64,000 bases of DNA from contig NZ_JAPEPT010000001.1 of assembly GCF_026339995.1 (NCBI RefSeq), forward strand, positions 508,501-572,500, in the 5' to 3' direction. The translations under genes were made by a program, and so were the position numbers. Source of the stretch: Streptomyces sp. NBC_01481. Its GTDB lineage: Bacteria; Actinomycetota; Actinomycetes; Streptomycetales; Streptomycetaceae. Position 1 is the stretch's first letter. Each line of letters opens with the position of its first letter. A model generated the notes under the pieces. The model ran no database searches, was not told the DNA's origin, and worked only from the letters and a program-made list of their open reading frames with translations. Of this stretch, positions 42,938 to 51,994 are shown one piece after another.

Positions 42938-43345
42938 ATGGAGGATCCCCCGACCGGCGATGTCTCGCTGGTCTTCCCGCCCGACCCCTTGTGGGTCCGC
43001 GCGGCTCGCGAAACCGTACGTACGCTCCTCGGCGCGACCCGGCGGACCGAATTGATGGACACCGCGGTCCTGCTCACCTCCGAGGCGGTGACGAATGCGA
43101 TCAACGCCTGCGTCCTCAAAGGCTGCACCGCCCCGGTAACCCTCTTCGCCGGCTGGACCGACGCCCACCGCCTGCGCATCCTCGTGCACGACGAGGCGCC
43201 CGGGGTTCCTGCCTGTCAGACGCCCGCGGAGGAGGACGAGAGCGGTCGCGGCATGCAGCTGATCTCGTACGGCGCCGACGCGTGGGGTGTCTGCAGCCAC
43301 GGCCCGGGCCGGGGCAAGGCGACCTGGTTCGAACTGACTCACTGA
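42938..43345 (+). CDS. RsbW-like ATP-binding protein
   Basis: A 135-residue HATPase of the anti-sigma-factor/serine kinase type, widespread in Streptomyces. The N box is LTSEAVTNAINAC, a second motif is RILVHDEAPG and the G-rich lid region is ESGRGMQLISYGADAWG. TGGAGGCGCCCC precedes the ATG. No sigma factor or antagonist lies beside it, so its partner is elsewhere. Confidence 0.85.
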   Translation: MEDPPTGDVSLVFPPDPLWVRAARETVRTLLGATRRTELMDTAVLLTSEAVTNAINACVLKGCTAPVTLFAGWTDAHRLRILVHDEAPGVPACQTPAEEDESGRGMQLISYGADAWGVCSHGPGRGKATWFELTH

Positions 43346-43378
43346 GTCCGGCGGTTGATCTTCTACGGGAAGGACAGT

Positions 43379-44313
43379 GTGTTGCGCCCACGTGGGTTGC
43401 CCTTTCTCGCGCTCATCCTCTGCGCGGGAGCCCTCGGAGCGAGTCCGCGCCAGGCCCCGACCCCGGCCGCAGACGGGTACTGGACGGCGCAGCGCATGGC
43501 CGATGCCGTACCGGTCGACTCCGCCTCAGGCACGTCCCGTGCGGGGGCGGCCGCGCCCGGCGGGATCAGGAAGGGGGATTACTTCGGCGGACTGCCGATG
43601 GTCGGCACCTTCTTCTACGACGGCAGACCGCTCGGCGGAGAGGTGACCTCCTGCACCGGCAGCGTCGTCCACAGCGCCACCAAGGACCTCGTCCTCACCG
43701 CTGGCCACTGCGCCAACGGCCTCAAGCGCTCCATGCACAGCGTCTTCGTACCGCAGTACCGCCACGGAGCCCCCGCCGCCGGCCAGCCCAGCGGCATCTT
43801 CGAGGTGCGGCGGGTCTTCGTCGACCCGCGCTACGAGCAGAACACCACGAAGCCCGTCTCCGACCTGGACTTCGCCTTCGTACGCCTCGCCCCCAACAGC
43901 AGGGGCAGGGCGGAGGACGTCACCGGCTCCCTCACCCTCACCCGCGCGGCCGGCTACCGCCACAACGCCACCGTGATCGGATATCCCAGCGGCGAGGACG
44001 TCAACAAGAAGCACCAGGCGCTCCGTTGCGATGTCACCACCTCGCGCCTCACCGGCTTCCGACAGATGCGGATGACGTGCGCCGGCTTCCACGGAGGGGT
44101 GTCCGGAGGCCCTGGATCACGGACTACGACCCGGCGACCCGCACCGGCAAGGTCATCGGCAACACAGGCGGCTACAACGGCGGAGGCAACGACCAGAACG
44201 TCGACTGGATCACCTACTCGCCGGTGTACGCCAAGGACGCGCAGGCTCTGTACGCCGACGCGGTGGCGGAAAGGAGCGACGCGGACATCAAGCGCCTTCC
44301 GTACCGGCGCTGA
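43379..44313 (+). pseudogene. secreted trypsin-like serine protease, frameshifted
   Basis: From a GTG at 43379 (after GGGAAGGACA) the frame encodes a signal peptide and a chymotrypsin-fold protease with LTAGHC (His), SDLDFAFV (Asp) and the nucleophile serine in GGVSGGP. Immediately after this, at about 44110-44113, one base appears to be missing: the expected continuation WITDYDPATRTGKVIGNTGG through IKRLPYRR is found in another frame, ending at 44313. The original frame runs on to 44431 as meaningless Arg/Thr-rich sequence. The break is in GGCCCTGG, where a sequencing error is possible. If genuine, the enzyme lacks its last strands and would not fold. Confidence 0.8.
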
Positions 44314-44340
44314 GCCCCGTGTTCAGCCCCCGGCCGTGCG

Positions 44341-45756
44341 TCACGCCGGAGGCTCCGGCAGCACCCCCGTCCGCGCCAGCTCCCCGTACCAGTACGCACT
44401 CGACTTGGGCGTACGGGCCAGCGTCTCGTAGTCCACGTACACCGCGCCGAAGCGCTTGCCGTACCCGTACGACCACTCGAAGTTGTCGATCAGCGACCAC
44501 AGGAAATAGCCGCGCACATCCGCGCCGTCCGCGATCGCCTGCCCGACCGCGAGGAGATGGCCGTGCAGATAGCGGATGCGGTCGGGATCGTGGACCGAAC
44601 CGTCGGCGGAGGGCTTGTCGACGTACGCCGCGCCGTTCTCGGTGATCATCAGCGGCAGGCCCGGGGCCTCGCCGGTGTAGTGCAGCAGCAGGTCGTACAG
44701 CCCGGTCGGGTCGATCGACCAGCCCATCTCGGTGCGATCGCCGGGCGGCTGGTGGAAGGAGACCGCGTCCGCACCGGGCCAGGGGGAGTGCTCGCTCGCG
44801 CCGTGGCCGTCATTGCGCTCGGCGTGATTGTCAGTGGCAGCCGATACAACTGCAGGTGCGTAGTAATTCAGTCCGAGCGAGTCCAGGGGGTGCTTGATGA
44901 CTGCGAGATCGTCGCCGTGGACGAAGGACCAGTCGGTGAGGCGCGCGGTGTCCGCGAAGAGATCTTCCGGATACGTGCCCTTCAGCATCGGGTCCGTGAA
45001 GATCCGGTTCGCGAGCGCGTCGATCCGGCGGCGCGCGTCCAGGTCCTGGGGGCTCTGGCTGCTCGCCCTGACCACGCTCGGATTGAGGCTGACGGAGAGC
45101 TGGGCGCCCGCGGGGAGCGCCGAGCGCAGCGCCTGGGCCGCCAGGCCGTGGCCGAGGTTGAGATGGTGGGCGGCCCGCAGGGCGGCGACCGGGTCGGTGC
45201 GGCCGGGGGCGTGCACACCGGAGCCGTATCCCAGAAAGGCGCTGCACCAGGGCTCGTTGAGCGTGGTCCACATATCCACCCGGTCGCCGAGGGCGTGGGC
45301 GACGATCCGCGCGTAGTCGGCGAAGCGGTGCGCGGTGTCCCGCTCGGGCCAGCCGCCCGCCGTCTCCAGCTCCTGGGGCAGATCCCAGTGGTAGAGGGTG
45401 AGCACGGGACGTATGCCGCGCTCGAGCAGATCGTCGACGAGGCCGCGGTAGAAGTCGAGGCCGCGCTGGACGGCGGGGCCGCGGCCGGTGGGCTGCACGC
45501 GCGGCCAGGAGACCGAGAAGCGGTAGGCGTTGACGCCGAGGTCCGCCATCAGCGCGACGTCCTCGGCGCGGCGGTGGAAGTGGTCGACGGCCGTGTCCCC
45601 GGTGTCACCGGCCTCCACCTTGCCCGGCGTACGGCTGAAGGTGTCCCAGATCGATGGCGTGCGGCCGCCTTCGCGTACGGCGCCCTCGATCTGGTAGGCG
45701 GCGGTGGCGGTACCCCACAGGAAGGCGGGCGGAAAGGTCATGGGCGCGTCGGACAT
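44341..45756 (-). CDS. bglC: GH1 beta-glucosidase BglC
   Basis: A 471-residue cytosolic beta-glucosidase that hydrolyses imported cellobiose and cello-oligosaccharides to glucose. The acid/base glutamate lies in TTLNEPWCS and the nucleophile in [24 protein letters not shown] opens the barrel. It is the last gene after cebEFG in the same direction, the arrangement in which BglC is the main cellobiose-cleaving enzyme of Streptomyces. A CebR-like operator overlaps its start codon. There is a 46-base gap to cebG. Confidence 0.93.
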   Translation of the reverse strand: MSDAPMTFPPAFLWGTATAAYQIEGAVREGGRTPSIWDTFSRTPGKVEAGDTGDTAVDHFHRRAEDVALMADLGVNAYRFSVSWPRVQPTGRGPAVQRGLDFYRGLVDDLLERGIRPVLTLYHWDLPQELETAGGWPERDTAHRFADYARIVAHALGDRVDMWTTLNEPWCSAFLGYGSGVHAPGRTDPVAALRAAHHLNLGHGLAAQALRSALPAGAQLSVSLNPSVVRASSQSPQDLDARRRIDALANRIFTDPMLKGTYPEDLFADTARLTDWSFVHGDDLAVIKHPLDSLGLNYYAPAVVSAATDNHAERNDGHGASEHSPWPGADAVSFHQPPGDRTEMGWSIDPTGLYDLLLHYTGEAPGLPLMITENGAAYVDKPSADGSVHDPDRIRYLHGHLLAVGQAIADGADVRGYFLWSLIDNFEWSYGYGKRFGAVYVDYETLARTPKSSAYWYGELARTGVLPEPPA

Positions 45757-45769
45757 GGGTGTGCTCCCA
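45756..45769 (-). promoter_or_regulatory. CebR-like operator at the bglC start
   Basis: TGGGTGTGCTCCCA differs at two of 14 positions from the CebR box TGGGAGCGCTCCCA and begins at the first base of the bglC start codon. It would let CebR tune bglC separately from cebEFG. Confidence 0.6.
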
Positions 45770-45802
45770 ACATATGTGTAGGTACGGGAATGTGAGGAGG
45801 CG

Positions 45803-46732
45803 TCAGCCCTTGACGGCGCCCTGCATGATGCCGCCGACGATGTGTTTCCCGAACAGGACGAAGGCGATCAGCAGCGGCAGCGTGCCCAGCAGCGCGCCCG
45901 CCATGATCACGGACTGGTCGGGGATGAAGCCGCGGCCGAGCCCGGTCAGCGCGACCTGCACGGTGGGACTGCCGTTCTGGGTCAGGGCGATGATCGGCCA
46001 GAAGAAGTCGTTCCAGGCCATGACAAAGGTCAGCATCCCCAGCACGGCCATCGCGGGCCGCGCGGCGGGGAAGACGACATGCCACACCACGCGCCAACTG
46101 CTCGCGCCGTCCACGCGCGCCGCCTCGATCAGCTCGGTGGGCAGTGCCTCGATGAGGTACTGCCGCATGAAGAACACGCCGAAGGCGCTGACCAGGGTGG
46201 GCAGGATGACGGACTGCAGCTGGTCGGTCCAGGACAGCTCGGCGATCAGCATGTACAGCGGTACGACGCTGAGTTGCGGCGGCACCATCATCGTGCCGAT
46301 CACCAGCACGAGCAGGAGGTTCTTGAAGCGGAAGCGGAGTTTGGCGAAGGCGAAGCCGGCGAGCGTGGAGAAGACGACGGTCCCGGCCGCGATCGACCCC
46401 GCGACGATCGTGGTGTTGAGCAGGGCGGCGCCCATATTGGCGTCGGTCCAGGCGAACTGGAGGTTCTTGAAGAGATTGCCACCGAACCAGAAGGGCGGGG
46501 GAGTCTGCGCGAGCCGGGTGTTGTTGCGGGAGGCGGCGATGGCTGTCCACACGAGGGGGAAGAGGGAGCCGATGGTGAAAATGATCAGCACGGCATAGGT
46601 GATCCGGCCGCCGTGCAGATGGCGTCCGGCGCGCTTGGCGCCGCGGGCGCCTCCGGCACCTGTGGTGCGGCCGGTGCCTCGGGTGCGTGCGGCGCGGCCC
46701 TTGGCCCGCCTGGTGCTCAGCGAAGTCGTCAC
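45803..46732 (-). CDS. cebG: cellobiose/cellotriose ABC transporter permease CebG
   Basis: A 309-residue inner-membrane permease of the sugar-uptake type. Arg/Gly-rich cytosolic residues precede the first helix ([19 protein letters not shown]); about six helices follow and the docking loop is [18 protein letters not shown]. It pairs with CebF. The ATPase is missing here, as usual for CebEFG, which relies on the shared ATPase MsiK encoded elsewhere. Confidence 0.9.
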   Translation of the reverse strand: MTTSLSTRRAKGRAARTRGTGRTTGAGGARGAKRAGRHLHGGRITYAVLIIFTIGSLFPLVWTAIAASRNNTRLAQTPPPFWFGGNLFKNLQFAWTDANMGAALLNTTIVAGSIAAGTVVFSTLAGFAFAKLRFRFKNLLLVLVIGTMMVPPQLSVVPLYMLIAELSWTDQLQSVILPTLVSAFGVFFMRQYLIEALPTELIEAARVDGASSWRVVWHVVFPAARPAMAVLGMLTFVMAWNDFFWPIIALTQNGSPTVQVALTGLGRGFIPDQSVIMAGALLGTLPLLIAFVLFGKHIVGGIMQGAVKG

Positions 46733-46744
46733 GTCACGTACCCC

Positions 46745-47785
46745 CTACGCGCTCTTGCTCAGACGGCGGGCGAGCAGCCAGTTCACCGCGCCGATGACCA
46801 GCAGGATCAGGAACATCGACCAGGCGATCGCGGAAGCCCGGCCGAGATGGAGATTCACCCAGCCCTGCTCGTACAGATAGAGCCCGAGCGTCTGGAACTG
46901 ATGATCGGCGCCGCCGGTCGCACCCGCACTGCCGTTGAACAGCAGTGGCTCACCGAAGAGCTGGGTCGCGCCGATCGTCGAGACCACGCAGGTGAACAGG
47001 ATCGTGGGCCGCAGCGAGGGGACGGTGACATGCAGGAACTGCTGCCACCGCGAGGCGCCGTCGAGCGCGGCCGACTCGTAGAGATCGTTCGGGATGGCCT
47101 GCATCGCGGCCAGATAGATCAGCGCGTTGTAGCCCGTCCACCGCCAGATGACGATGGTGGAGACGGCCAGTTGGGAGGTCCAGGTGCCGTTCTGCCAGTC
47201 GATCTTGTCAAAGCCGACCAGACCCAGCGCCCAGTTGATCATTCCGTAGTCGCGTCCGAAGAGGAGCACGAAGACGAGCGTCGCTGCGGCCACCGAGGTG
47301 GCGTACGGAGTCAGCGCGGCGACGCGGAAGAACATCGAGCCGCGCAGCCGGTAGTTCAGCAGATGCGCGATGCCGAGCGCGATCAGCAGCTGCGGCACCG
47401 TGGAGATCAGCCCGATGGTGACGGTGTTCCTCAGCGCGTTCCAGAAGAACTCGTCCTCCAGCAGCCGGGAGAAGTTCCGCAGCCCGACCCACTCCATGTC
47501 GGTGGGCGCGGTCAGTTCCACCCGGTGCAGCGAGGCCCAGCCGGTGTAGAGCAGCGGAAAGAGCCCGAAGGCCAGGAAGAACACGAAGAACGGCGCGACG
47601 AAGGCGTAAGGACTCCACCTGACGTCCAGCCGGTAGCGGCGGCTGCGCCGGGCTCGGCGGCGCTGTTCGGCCGCCGACTCGCCCGGTGTGCGCGACTCGG
47701 ACGATGTGCGCGGGCCGGGAGGTGTGCGCGGGGCCGCGCCCTCCTCCCCCTGGGAGGGCGCGGCGGCCTGTGCGTCACTTGCCAT
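46745..47785 (-). CDS. cebF: cellobiose/cellotriose ABC transporter permease CebF
   Basis: A 346-residue permease starting at the ATG at 47785 (MASDAQAAAPSQGEEG). A long charged cytosolic N-terminus precedes six helices, and the docking loop reads YESAALDGASRWQQFLHV. The start lies five bases after the cebE stop, and cebG follows within a few bases, so the operon is cebE-cebF-cebG. It imports cello-oligosaccharides together with CebG. Confidence 0.9.
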   Translation of the reverse strand: MASDAQAAAPSQGEEGAAPRTPPGPRTSSESRTPGESAAEQRRRARRSRRYRLDVRWSPYAFVAPFFVFFLAFGLFPLLYTGWASLHRVELTAPTDMEWVGLRNFSRLLEDEFFWNALRNTVTIGLISTVPQLLIALGIAHLLNYRLRGSMFFRVAALTPYATSVAAATLVFVLLFGRDYGMINWALGLVGFDKIDWQNGTWTSQLAVSTIVIWRWTGYNALIYLAAMQAIPNDLYESAALDGASRWQQFLHVTVPSLRPTILFTCVVSTIGATQLFGEPLLFNGSAGATGGADHQFQTLGLYLYEQGWVNLHLGRASAIAWSMFLILLVIGAVNWLLARRLSKSA

Positions 47786-47790
47786 ACCGG

Positions 47791-49107
47791 TCACTGGTCC
47801 AGTGCGTTGTCGATCGCCTTCACCGCCGCGTCCCACCCTTGCTGGGAGGAGCGGCCCTTCTGGTCGACCTGGAGCATGCCCACGTCTCCCAGGTTCTGCG
47901 CGATGATCAGGTCCTTCGGCCCGACGATCTGGACCGGCACACCCTCGGCGGCCTTGGAGAAGATCTCCCCGATGGGCGCGTTGCCGAAGTACGCGTGCTT
48001 GGCGCCGGAGACTTCGGGCAGGGAGTACGCGGCCTTGGCGCTCGGGAAGCTGCCGCGCTTGGCGAAGAGCTTCGCCTGCTGCTCGGGCGCGGTCAGCCAG
48101 GCGGCGAGCTTGGCCGCCTCCTCCTTGTTCTTGCCCGCGTCGGGCACGGTCAGGAAGGAGCCGCCCCAGTTGCTGGGCCGGGGCGCGGCGGCCACGTCCC
48201 ACTTGTCCTTGCCCGCGGCCCCGCCCTTGTCCTGGATATAGCCGAGCATCCAGGCGGGGCAGGAGACGGTGGCGAAGGTGCCGTTGGCGAAGCCCTGGTC
48301 CCAGGCGGGCGTGAACTGCTGGAGCTTGCCGGTCAGACCCTCCGTCGCGAACGACGCGGCGATGTCCCAGGCCTGCTTCACGGCCGGGTTGGTCTTGTAG
48401 ACGACCTTGCCGTCCTTGTCGTAGAAGCGGTTCGCGTTGCTGCCGGTGATGGCCGACATCACTCCGGTCGCCGAGTCCACGAACGCCGTGCCCTTGGGCG
48501 CCTTGGCCTTGAACTGCTTGCCCGCGTCCAGGTACTTGTTCCAGTCGCCGGCCCACAGTTTGCCGACCGCCTCACGGTCGGTGGGCAGACCGGCCTTGGC
48601 GAAGAGGTCCTTGCGGTAGCAGATGCCCTGCGGCCCGATGTCGGTGCCGAGCGCGATCGTCTTGCCGTCCTTGGTGGTTGCCTGCGCCCACTTCCAGGGC
48701 AGGAATGCGTCCTTCTGCACGCCCGCCGTCGTGCCGAGGTCGACCAGCTTGCCCCCCTGAGTGGCAGTGATCTCCGCGATGTTGTTGACCTCGACGGCCT
48801 GGATGTCGGCGAGTCCGCTGCCGCTGCCCAGGTGGGTCAGGAGCTGCGGGTAGTAGTTCTCGTTCCGCTCGATGGAGGTCTGCTTGATCTCGATGTTCTT
48901 GTGGAGCTTCATGTACTCGTCGTACAGACCGGCCTCCTTGAGGCCGAAGGCGCCGAAGACCCCTACGGTGAGGGTGGTCTTGCCCTTGCCCCCACCGCCG
49001 CCGCCGTTGGAAGCACTGCCGGTGGGTTCGTCGCTGTCCTCGGCACAGCCGGCCAGCAGACCGGCGCCGAGCGCGGCGACGACCGCGAGGATTACTGCCC
49101 TGCGCAT
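47791..49107 (-). CDS. cebE: cello-oligosaccharide-binding lipoprotein CebE
   Basis: A 438-residue family 1 extracellular solute-binding protein anchored by lipid: the signal MRRAVILAVVAALGAGLLAG ends at the lipobox LAGCAED, followed by a Gly-rich linker. It captures cellobiose and cellotriose and delivers them to CebFG. It is the first gene of the operon, divergent from cebR across a 224-base region that holds a perfect CebR box. Confidence 0.92.
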   Translation of the reverse strand: MRRAVILAVVAALGAGLLAGCAEDSDEPTGSASNGGGGGGKGKTTLTVGVFGAFGLKEAGLYDEYMKLHKNIEIKQTSIERNENYYPQLLTHLGSGSGLADIQAVEVNNIAEITATQGGKLVDLGTTAGVQKDAFLPWKWAQATTKDGKTIALGTDIGPQGICYRKDLFAKAGLPTDREAVGKLWAGDWNKYLDAGKQFKAKAPKGTAFVDSATGVMSAITGSNANRFYDKDGKVVYKTNPAVKQAWDIAASFATEGLTGKLQQFTPAWDQGFANGTFATVSCPAWMLGYIQDKGGAAGKDKWDVAAAPRPSNWGGSFLTVPDAGKNKEEAAKLAAWLTAPEQQAKLFAKRGSFPSAKAAYSLPEVSGAKHAYFGNAPIGEIFSKAAEGVPVQIVGPKDLIIAQNLGDVGMLQVDQKGRSSQQGWDAAVKAIDNALDQ

Positions 49108-49225
49108 TGCGTCCTCCTTGTGCCCTGACGTGCCGACCCCCCGGCCAACTGGCGTGCGGCCCCGTTGCGTTGACGTTCTGCGGCTCGGGCGGGGAACGTG
49201 CGGGTTGTGTATGGCTGAGGTACGG

Positions 49226-49239
49226 TGGGAGCGCTCCCA
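49226..49239. promoter_or_regulatory. perfect CebR operator TGGGAGCGCTCCCA
   Basis: A 14-base palindrome identical to the consensus CebR box lies between the divergent cebE and cebR genes, about 120 bases upstream of cebE. CebR bound here is released by cellobiose, inducing the importer. Confidence 0.95.
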
Positions 49240-49331
49240 TGTGTGATGTGTTGAAGGGTCGCGGCTCGCCGCAGGGGTGTCAAGGCACCCGGCACGTTAT
49301 GTTCTCGGACGGGAAGCCTGGGGAGGCGGAG

Positions 49332-50381
49332 ATGGTGTCTCGCACAATCCGTACGAGTAACGGCGGGCGGGGCACGGGCAGGCCCACCCTCGAAGAAGTC
49401 GCCGCACGCGCGGGCGTCGGCCGCGGCACGGTCTCCCGCGTGATCAACGGCTCGCCGCGGGTCAGCGACGCCACCCGCGCCGCCGTCGAGGCGGCCGTCG
49501 CCGAACTCGGGTACGTACCCAACCGCGCGGCCCGCGCGCTGGCCGCCAACCGCACCGACGCGATCGCCCTGGTCGTCCCGGAGCCGGAGGACCGTTTCTT
49601 CGCCGAGCCGTACTTCTCCGACATGGTCCGCGGTGTCGGCGCGGCCCTCGCCGACACCGACATGCAACTGCTGCTGACCTTCGCCGGCAGCGACCGCGAG
49701 CGCCGCCGCCTGGCCCAGTTCCTCGCCGCCCACCGCGTCGACGGCGTCCTGCTGGTCTCGGTGCACGCCGACGACCCGATCCCCGACATGCTGGAGGACC
49801 TCTCCATCCCGGCCGTGATCAGCGGCCGCCGCTCCGCCGACGAGACGCTCGCCGCGGTCGACTCCGACAACTTCGAGGGCGCCCGCAGCGCGGTGACGCA
49901 CCTGGCCGCCCGCGGCCGCCGCTCGATCGCGACGATCACCGGACGCCTGGACGTGTACGGCGCGCAGTGCCGCCTGGAGGGCTACCGCGCCGCCCTGGCG
50001 GCGGCGGGCTTGCCCGCGGACGCCCGGCTGACGGCCCCCGCGGACTTCACCGAGGAGGGCGGCCGCCGTGCGATGCGGGACCTCCTGGAGCGCTGCCCCG
50101 GGCTGGACGCGGTCTTCGCGGCCTCCGACGTGATGGCGGCGGGCGCCCGTCAGGTGCTGCGCGAGTCGGGCCGCCGGATCCCGGGCGACGTGGCGCTGGT
50201 CGGCTTCGACGACTCGGCGGTGGCCCGCCACATGGACCCGGCGCTGACGAGCGTGCGCCAGCCGATCGAGGAGATGGGGCGCACGATGGCGCGGGTGCTG
50301 CTGGAGGAAATCACGGGGCGGGCGACGGGGCGACCGCAGATCGTGCTGCCGACGGAGCTTGTCGTACGCGACTCCTCGTAG
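49332..50381 (+). CDS. cebR: LacI-family repressor CebR
   Basis: A 349-residue LacI/GalR repressor. The helix-turn-helix is TLEEVAARAGVGRGTVSRVI with the hinge helix PNRAARALAANRTD; the effector-binding domain follows (LDAVFAASDVMAAG, DVALVGFDDSAVARHMDPALTSVRQP). The ATG at 49332 follows GGGGAGGCGGAG. It controls cebEFG-bglC in response to cellobiose; both the operator and context support the name. A strong terminator and then the left attachment site of the genomic island follow. Confidence 0.93.
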   Translation: MVSRTIRTSNGGRGTGRPTLEEVAARAGVGRGTVSRVINGSPRVSDATRAAVEAAVAELGYVPNRAARALAANRTDAIALVVPEPEDRFFAEPYFSDMVRGVGAALADTDMQLLLTFAGSDRERRRLAQFLAAHRVDGVLLVSVHADDPIPDMLEDLSIPAVISGRRSADETLAAVDSDNFEGARSAVTHLAARGRRSIATITGRLDVYGAQCRLEGYRAALAAAGLPADARLTAPADFTEEGGRRAMRDLLERCPGLDAVFAASDVMAAGARQVLRESGRRIPGDVALVGFDDSAVARHMDPALTSVRQPIEEMGRTMARVLLEEITGRATGRPQIVLPTELVVRDSS

Positions 50382-50386
50382 AAACG

Positions 50387-50422
50387 ATCAAGGGCCCCGG
50401 TCCGAAGACCGGGGCCCTTGAT
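50387..50422. terminator. terminator after cebR
   Basis: ATCAAGGGCCCCGGTC and GACCGGGGCCCTTGAT form a perfect 16-base stem with loop CGAA, ending four bases before the left copy of the island's direct repeat. Before the island arrived it would have lain between cebR and the 3' end of tRNA-His and ended both. Confidence 0.95.
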
Positions 50423-50425
50423 TCG

Positions 50426-50451
50426 TCAGGGTGAGTAACGGGACTCGAACC
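50426..50451. repeat. left attachment site: copy of the tRNA-His 3' end
   Basis: A 26-base sequence (TCAGGGTGAGTAACGGGACT followed by CGAACC) identical to 62964-62989, where it forms the T-arm and 3' end of tRNA-His. GCCCTTGAT also precedes both copies after a three-base difference. This is the att core of the island. Confidence 0.93.
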
Positions 50452-50964
50452 AGTTTTGTTACCCACTTTTGACCTGCGACGACACCGAAAATCGGCACAA
50501 AAGGATGTCATTCGATGCTGTTCGATGCCACTCAGTGCCTGGGAAGACCGGGCGGGACCCCCGTGGGGGCGCACTCTGTGGGAGATCGCCAAGAGGAGCT
50601 GATGGGGTGAGTAGCAAACTCCGCAATCGCGATCCGACATGACAACGTCCCCACCCGAAGACGGGGGCGCCGCCGACCACTCCGCTCCGCCTGGGGGAGG
50701 CCGCGGAGGGCCGGTCTGGAACGGGCGACACCTGCTCTACGCGGGAGGGCGGTCCGTCCGTCGGGCTGAGGCCAAACTTTGATCAGCGGCGGGACCGGAT
50801 CGGGCAACCCCAATAGGCAGTTAAGACACCTCTACTTCATGGTGACCGGCTGTAGCTGAGGCAGGAGTGATCAGCGAGCGTGCTGAGGTGCGACCACCCA
50901 CGCGGCGGCAGATGCTGGAAGAGCGAGGGCTTCGCTGCCGTACTCAACTCGGAGGTGCGTTGTA
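50452..50964. other. left end of the island without a clear gene
   Basis: No frame has both a good start and coding character. It contains copy A of the duplicated leader sequence (50732-50835). A ribosome binding site, CGGAGGTG, near 50950 belongs to the following small gene. The part from 50452 to 50640 is relatively A+T-rich for this window. Confidence 0.5.
50732..50835 (+). repeat. duplicated leader, copy A (contiguous form)
   Basis: CTGCTCTACGCGGGAGGGCG through GAGGCCAAACTTT runs directly into GATCAGCGGCGGGACCGGAT, CGGGCAACCCCAAT and ACACCTCTA. Both halves recur at 51259-51525, but separated there by about 160 bases of a secretion-ATPase gene fragment. Copy A looks like copy B after a deletion at the shared TGAT. 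Confidence 0.8.
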
Positions 50965-51162
50965 GTGCAGGTTCCTATCGAGAAGGTAAGGCCCGGGATG
51001 CGCATCGGGTTGACGCAAGTTGTGACCAAAGTCGAGGAGGTTGGCCCTGATGAGTTCCTCCTGGAAACGAAGATGGGAGAGCTTCAGAGCCTCGGGATTC
51101 CTCCCAATCGGCGGACGTACCCTCGCGGCCGCCTGATCTCAATCGAGGTCGATGACCGCTGA
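50965..51162 (+). CDS. small hypothetical island protein (65 aa)
   Basis: A 65-residue protein starting with GTG at 50965 (MQVPIEKVRPGMRIGLTQVV), with GGAGGTG about 10 bases upstream. The acidic, beta-like composition, with PPNRRTYPRGRLISIEVDD at the end, suggests a small cytosolic fold. No family is recognised. It is flanked by the duplicated leader upstream and by a strong hairpin downstream, like the YbjQ-like gene at 51629. Confidence 0.65.
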   Translation: MQVPIEKVRPGMRIGLTQVVTKVEEVGPDEFLLETKMGELQSLGIPPNRRTYPRGRLISIEVDDR

Positions 51163-51181
51163 CGTAGCGGAGCCGGGCACG

Positions 51182-51236
51182 AAAAAGCCCCGGACTGTCC
51201 GCGACGGGGGACGCAGACAGACCGGGGCGGCTTTCG
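51182..51236 (+). terminator. terminator hairpin, copy 1 of 2
   Basis: GCCCCGGACTGTC and GACAGACCGGGGC (51187-51228) pair with one mismatch around a GGGGGACGCA-containing loop; AAAAAGCC and GGCTTTC extend the outside. The same element ends the next cassette at 51941-51986. Confidence 0.85.
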
Positions 51237-51258
51237 GGTGCCGGGGATTGCTCCGACA

Positions 51259-51525
51259 TCTGCTCTACGGGGGAGGCGGCTCGTCCGTCGCGACGAGGCC
51301 AAACTTTTGATGCATGCCGTGATCCCGCCGGTGGCGGTCGGCTCGATGTGTCTGTCGCTGCGGGTCGTCAGGCCCCGGCGTTTCTCTGTGGGGGAGTTCG
51401 TCGCGGCCGGGACCGTGCCGCCGGCGGGGAGCGGGTGTTGAGGGCGCTGATCGATGCCCAGCTCTCCTTCCTGATCAGCGGCGGGACCGGATCGGGCAAC
51501 CCCAATTGGTGATTAGGACGCCTCT
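51259..51525 (+). repeat. duplicated leader, copy B (interrupted form)
   Basis: The first half, CTGCTCTACGGGGGAGGCGG through GAGGCCAAACTTTTGAT, lies at 51260-51311, and the second, TGATCAGCGGCGGGACCGGA through ACGCCTCTAG, at 51472-51525. Between them lies part of a TadA/CpaF-type ATPase gene. Confidence 0.8.
51310..51512 (+). pseudogene. fragment of a TadA/CpaF-type secretion ATPase
   Basis: From the ATG at 51310 the frame reads MHAVIPPVAVGSMCLSLRVV, RPRRFSVGEFVAAGTVPP, a stretch characteristic of TadA/CpaF ATPases. After about 51435 the continuation is in another frame as LRALIDAQLSFLISGGTGSG, which would be the start of Walker A, but NPNW and a stop replace the expected KTT. So only some 65 codons remain, with one frameshift and truncation inside the P-loop. 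The rest of a pilus or secretion locus is absent here. Confidence 0.7.
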
Positions 51526-51628
51526 AGCCCTTGATTTCGAAACGTGACCAGGTCTGATACGGCTGGGCCGAGCACCGGATGGCCGCCGCCGGAGTGCAGC
51601 TCCGCGGAGCACAGCTCAGGCTGATGCT

Positions 51629-51904
51629 ATGGAGATCTACACCACTGACTCGATTCCCGATTCAGACGGAATCGTTGAGAAGGCATGGCTGGTCACTGAA
51701 GCGACGAACTACAGGGGCGTCCTGGATGAGGCTCTGGCGGGTCTCAAGGAGAAGGCCCTCCAGGATGGGGCAGATGCGATCATCGGTCTTCGCATCGCGG
51801 TGGGACAGTCTGAGTCCGTAGGGGTCCGTGGGCAAAGCTTCGTTGCTTATGGAACTGCGGTGAAGCACAAACCAACCGAAGGCCCCTGGATGGACCGGAG
51901 ATGA
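51629..51904 (+). CDS. YbjQ/UPF0145-like small protein
   Basis: A 91-residue cytosolic protein. The end of the chain, GADAIIGLRIAV through FVAYGTAVKHKP, matches the conserved core of the YbjQ (heavy-metal-binding-domain-like) family, whose members form pentamers of unknown function. GATGCT rather than a strong site precedes the ATG. It sits between the second leader copy and the second terminator hairpin. Confidence 0.7.
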   Translation: MEIYTTDSIPDSDGIVEKAWLVTEATNYRGVLDEALAGLKEKALQDGADAIIGLRIAVGQSESVGVRGQSFVAYGTAVKHKPTEGPWMDRR

Positions 51905-51940
51905 CTGCGGCCCCGGGGTAGAGGATCCAGACGCGTGAAG

Positions 51941-51986
51941 GAGCCCCGGTCTGTCCGCAACGGGGGACGCAGACAGACCGGGGCTC
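51941..51986. terminator. terminator hairpin, copy 2 of 2
   Basis: GAGCCCCGGTCTGTC and GACAGACCGGGGCTC form a perfect 15-base stem. It lies between two convergent small genes and is a near copy of the hairpin at 51182-51236. Confidence 0.9.
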
Positions 51987-51994
51987 GCTGTGCG

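Noticed and set aside
50459..50813. Minus-strand frames at the left end of the island
   Set aside because: They overlap one another, lack ribosome binding sites and have compositions typical of noncoding frames in high-G+C DNA.
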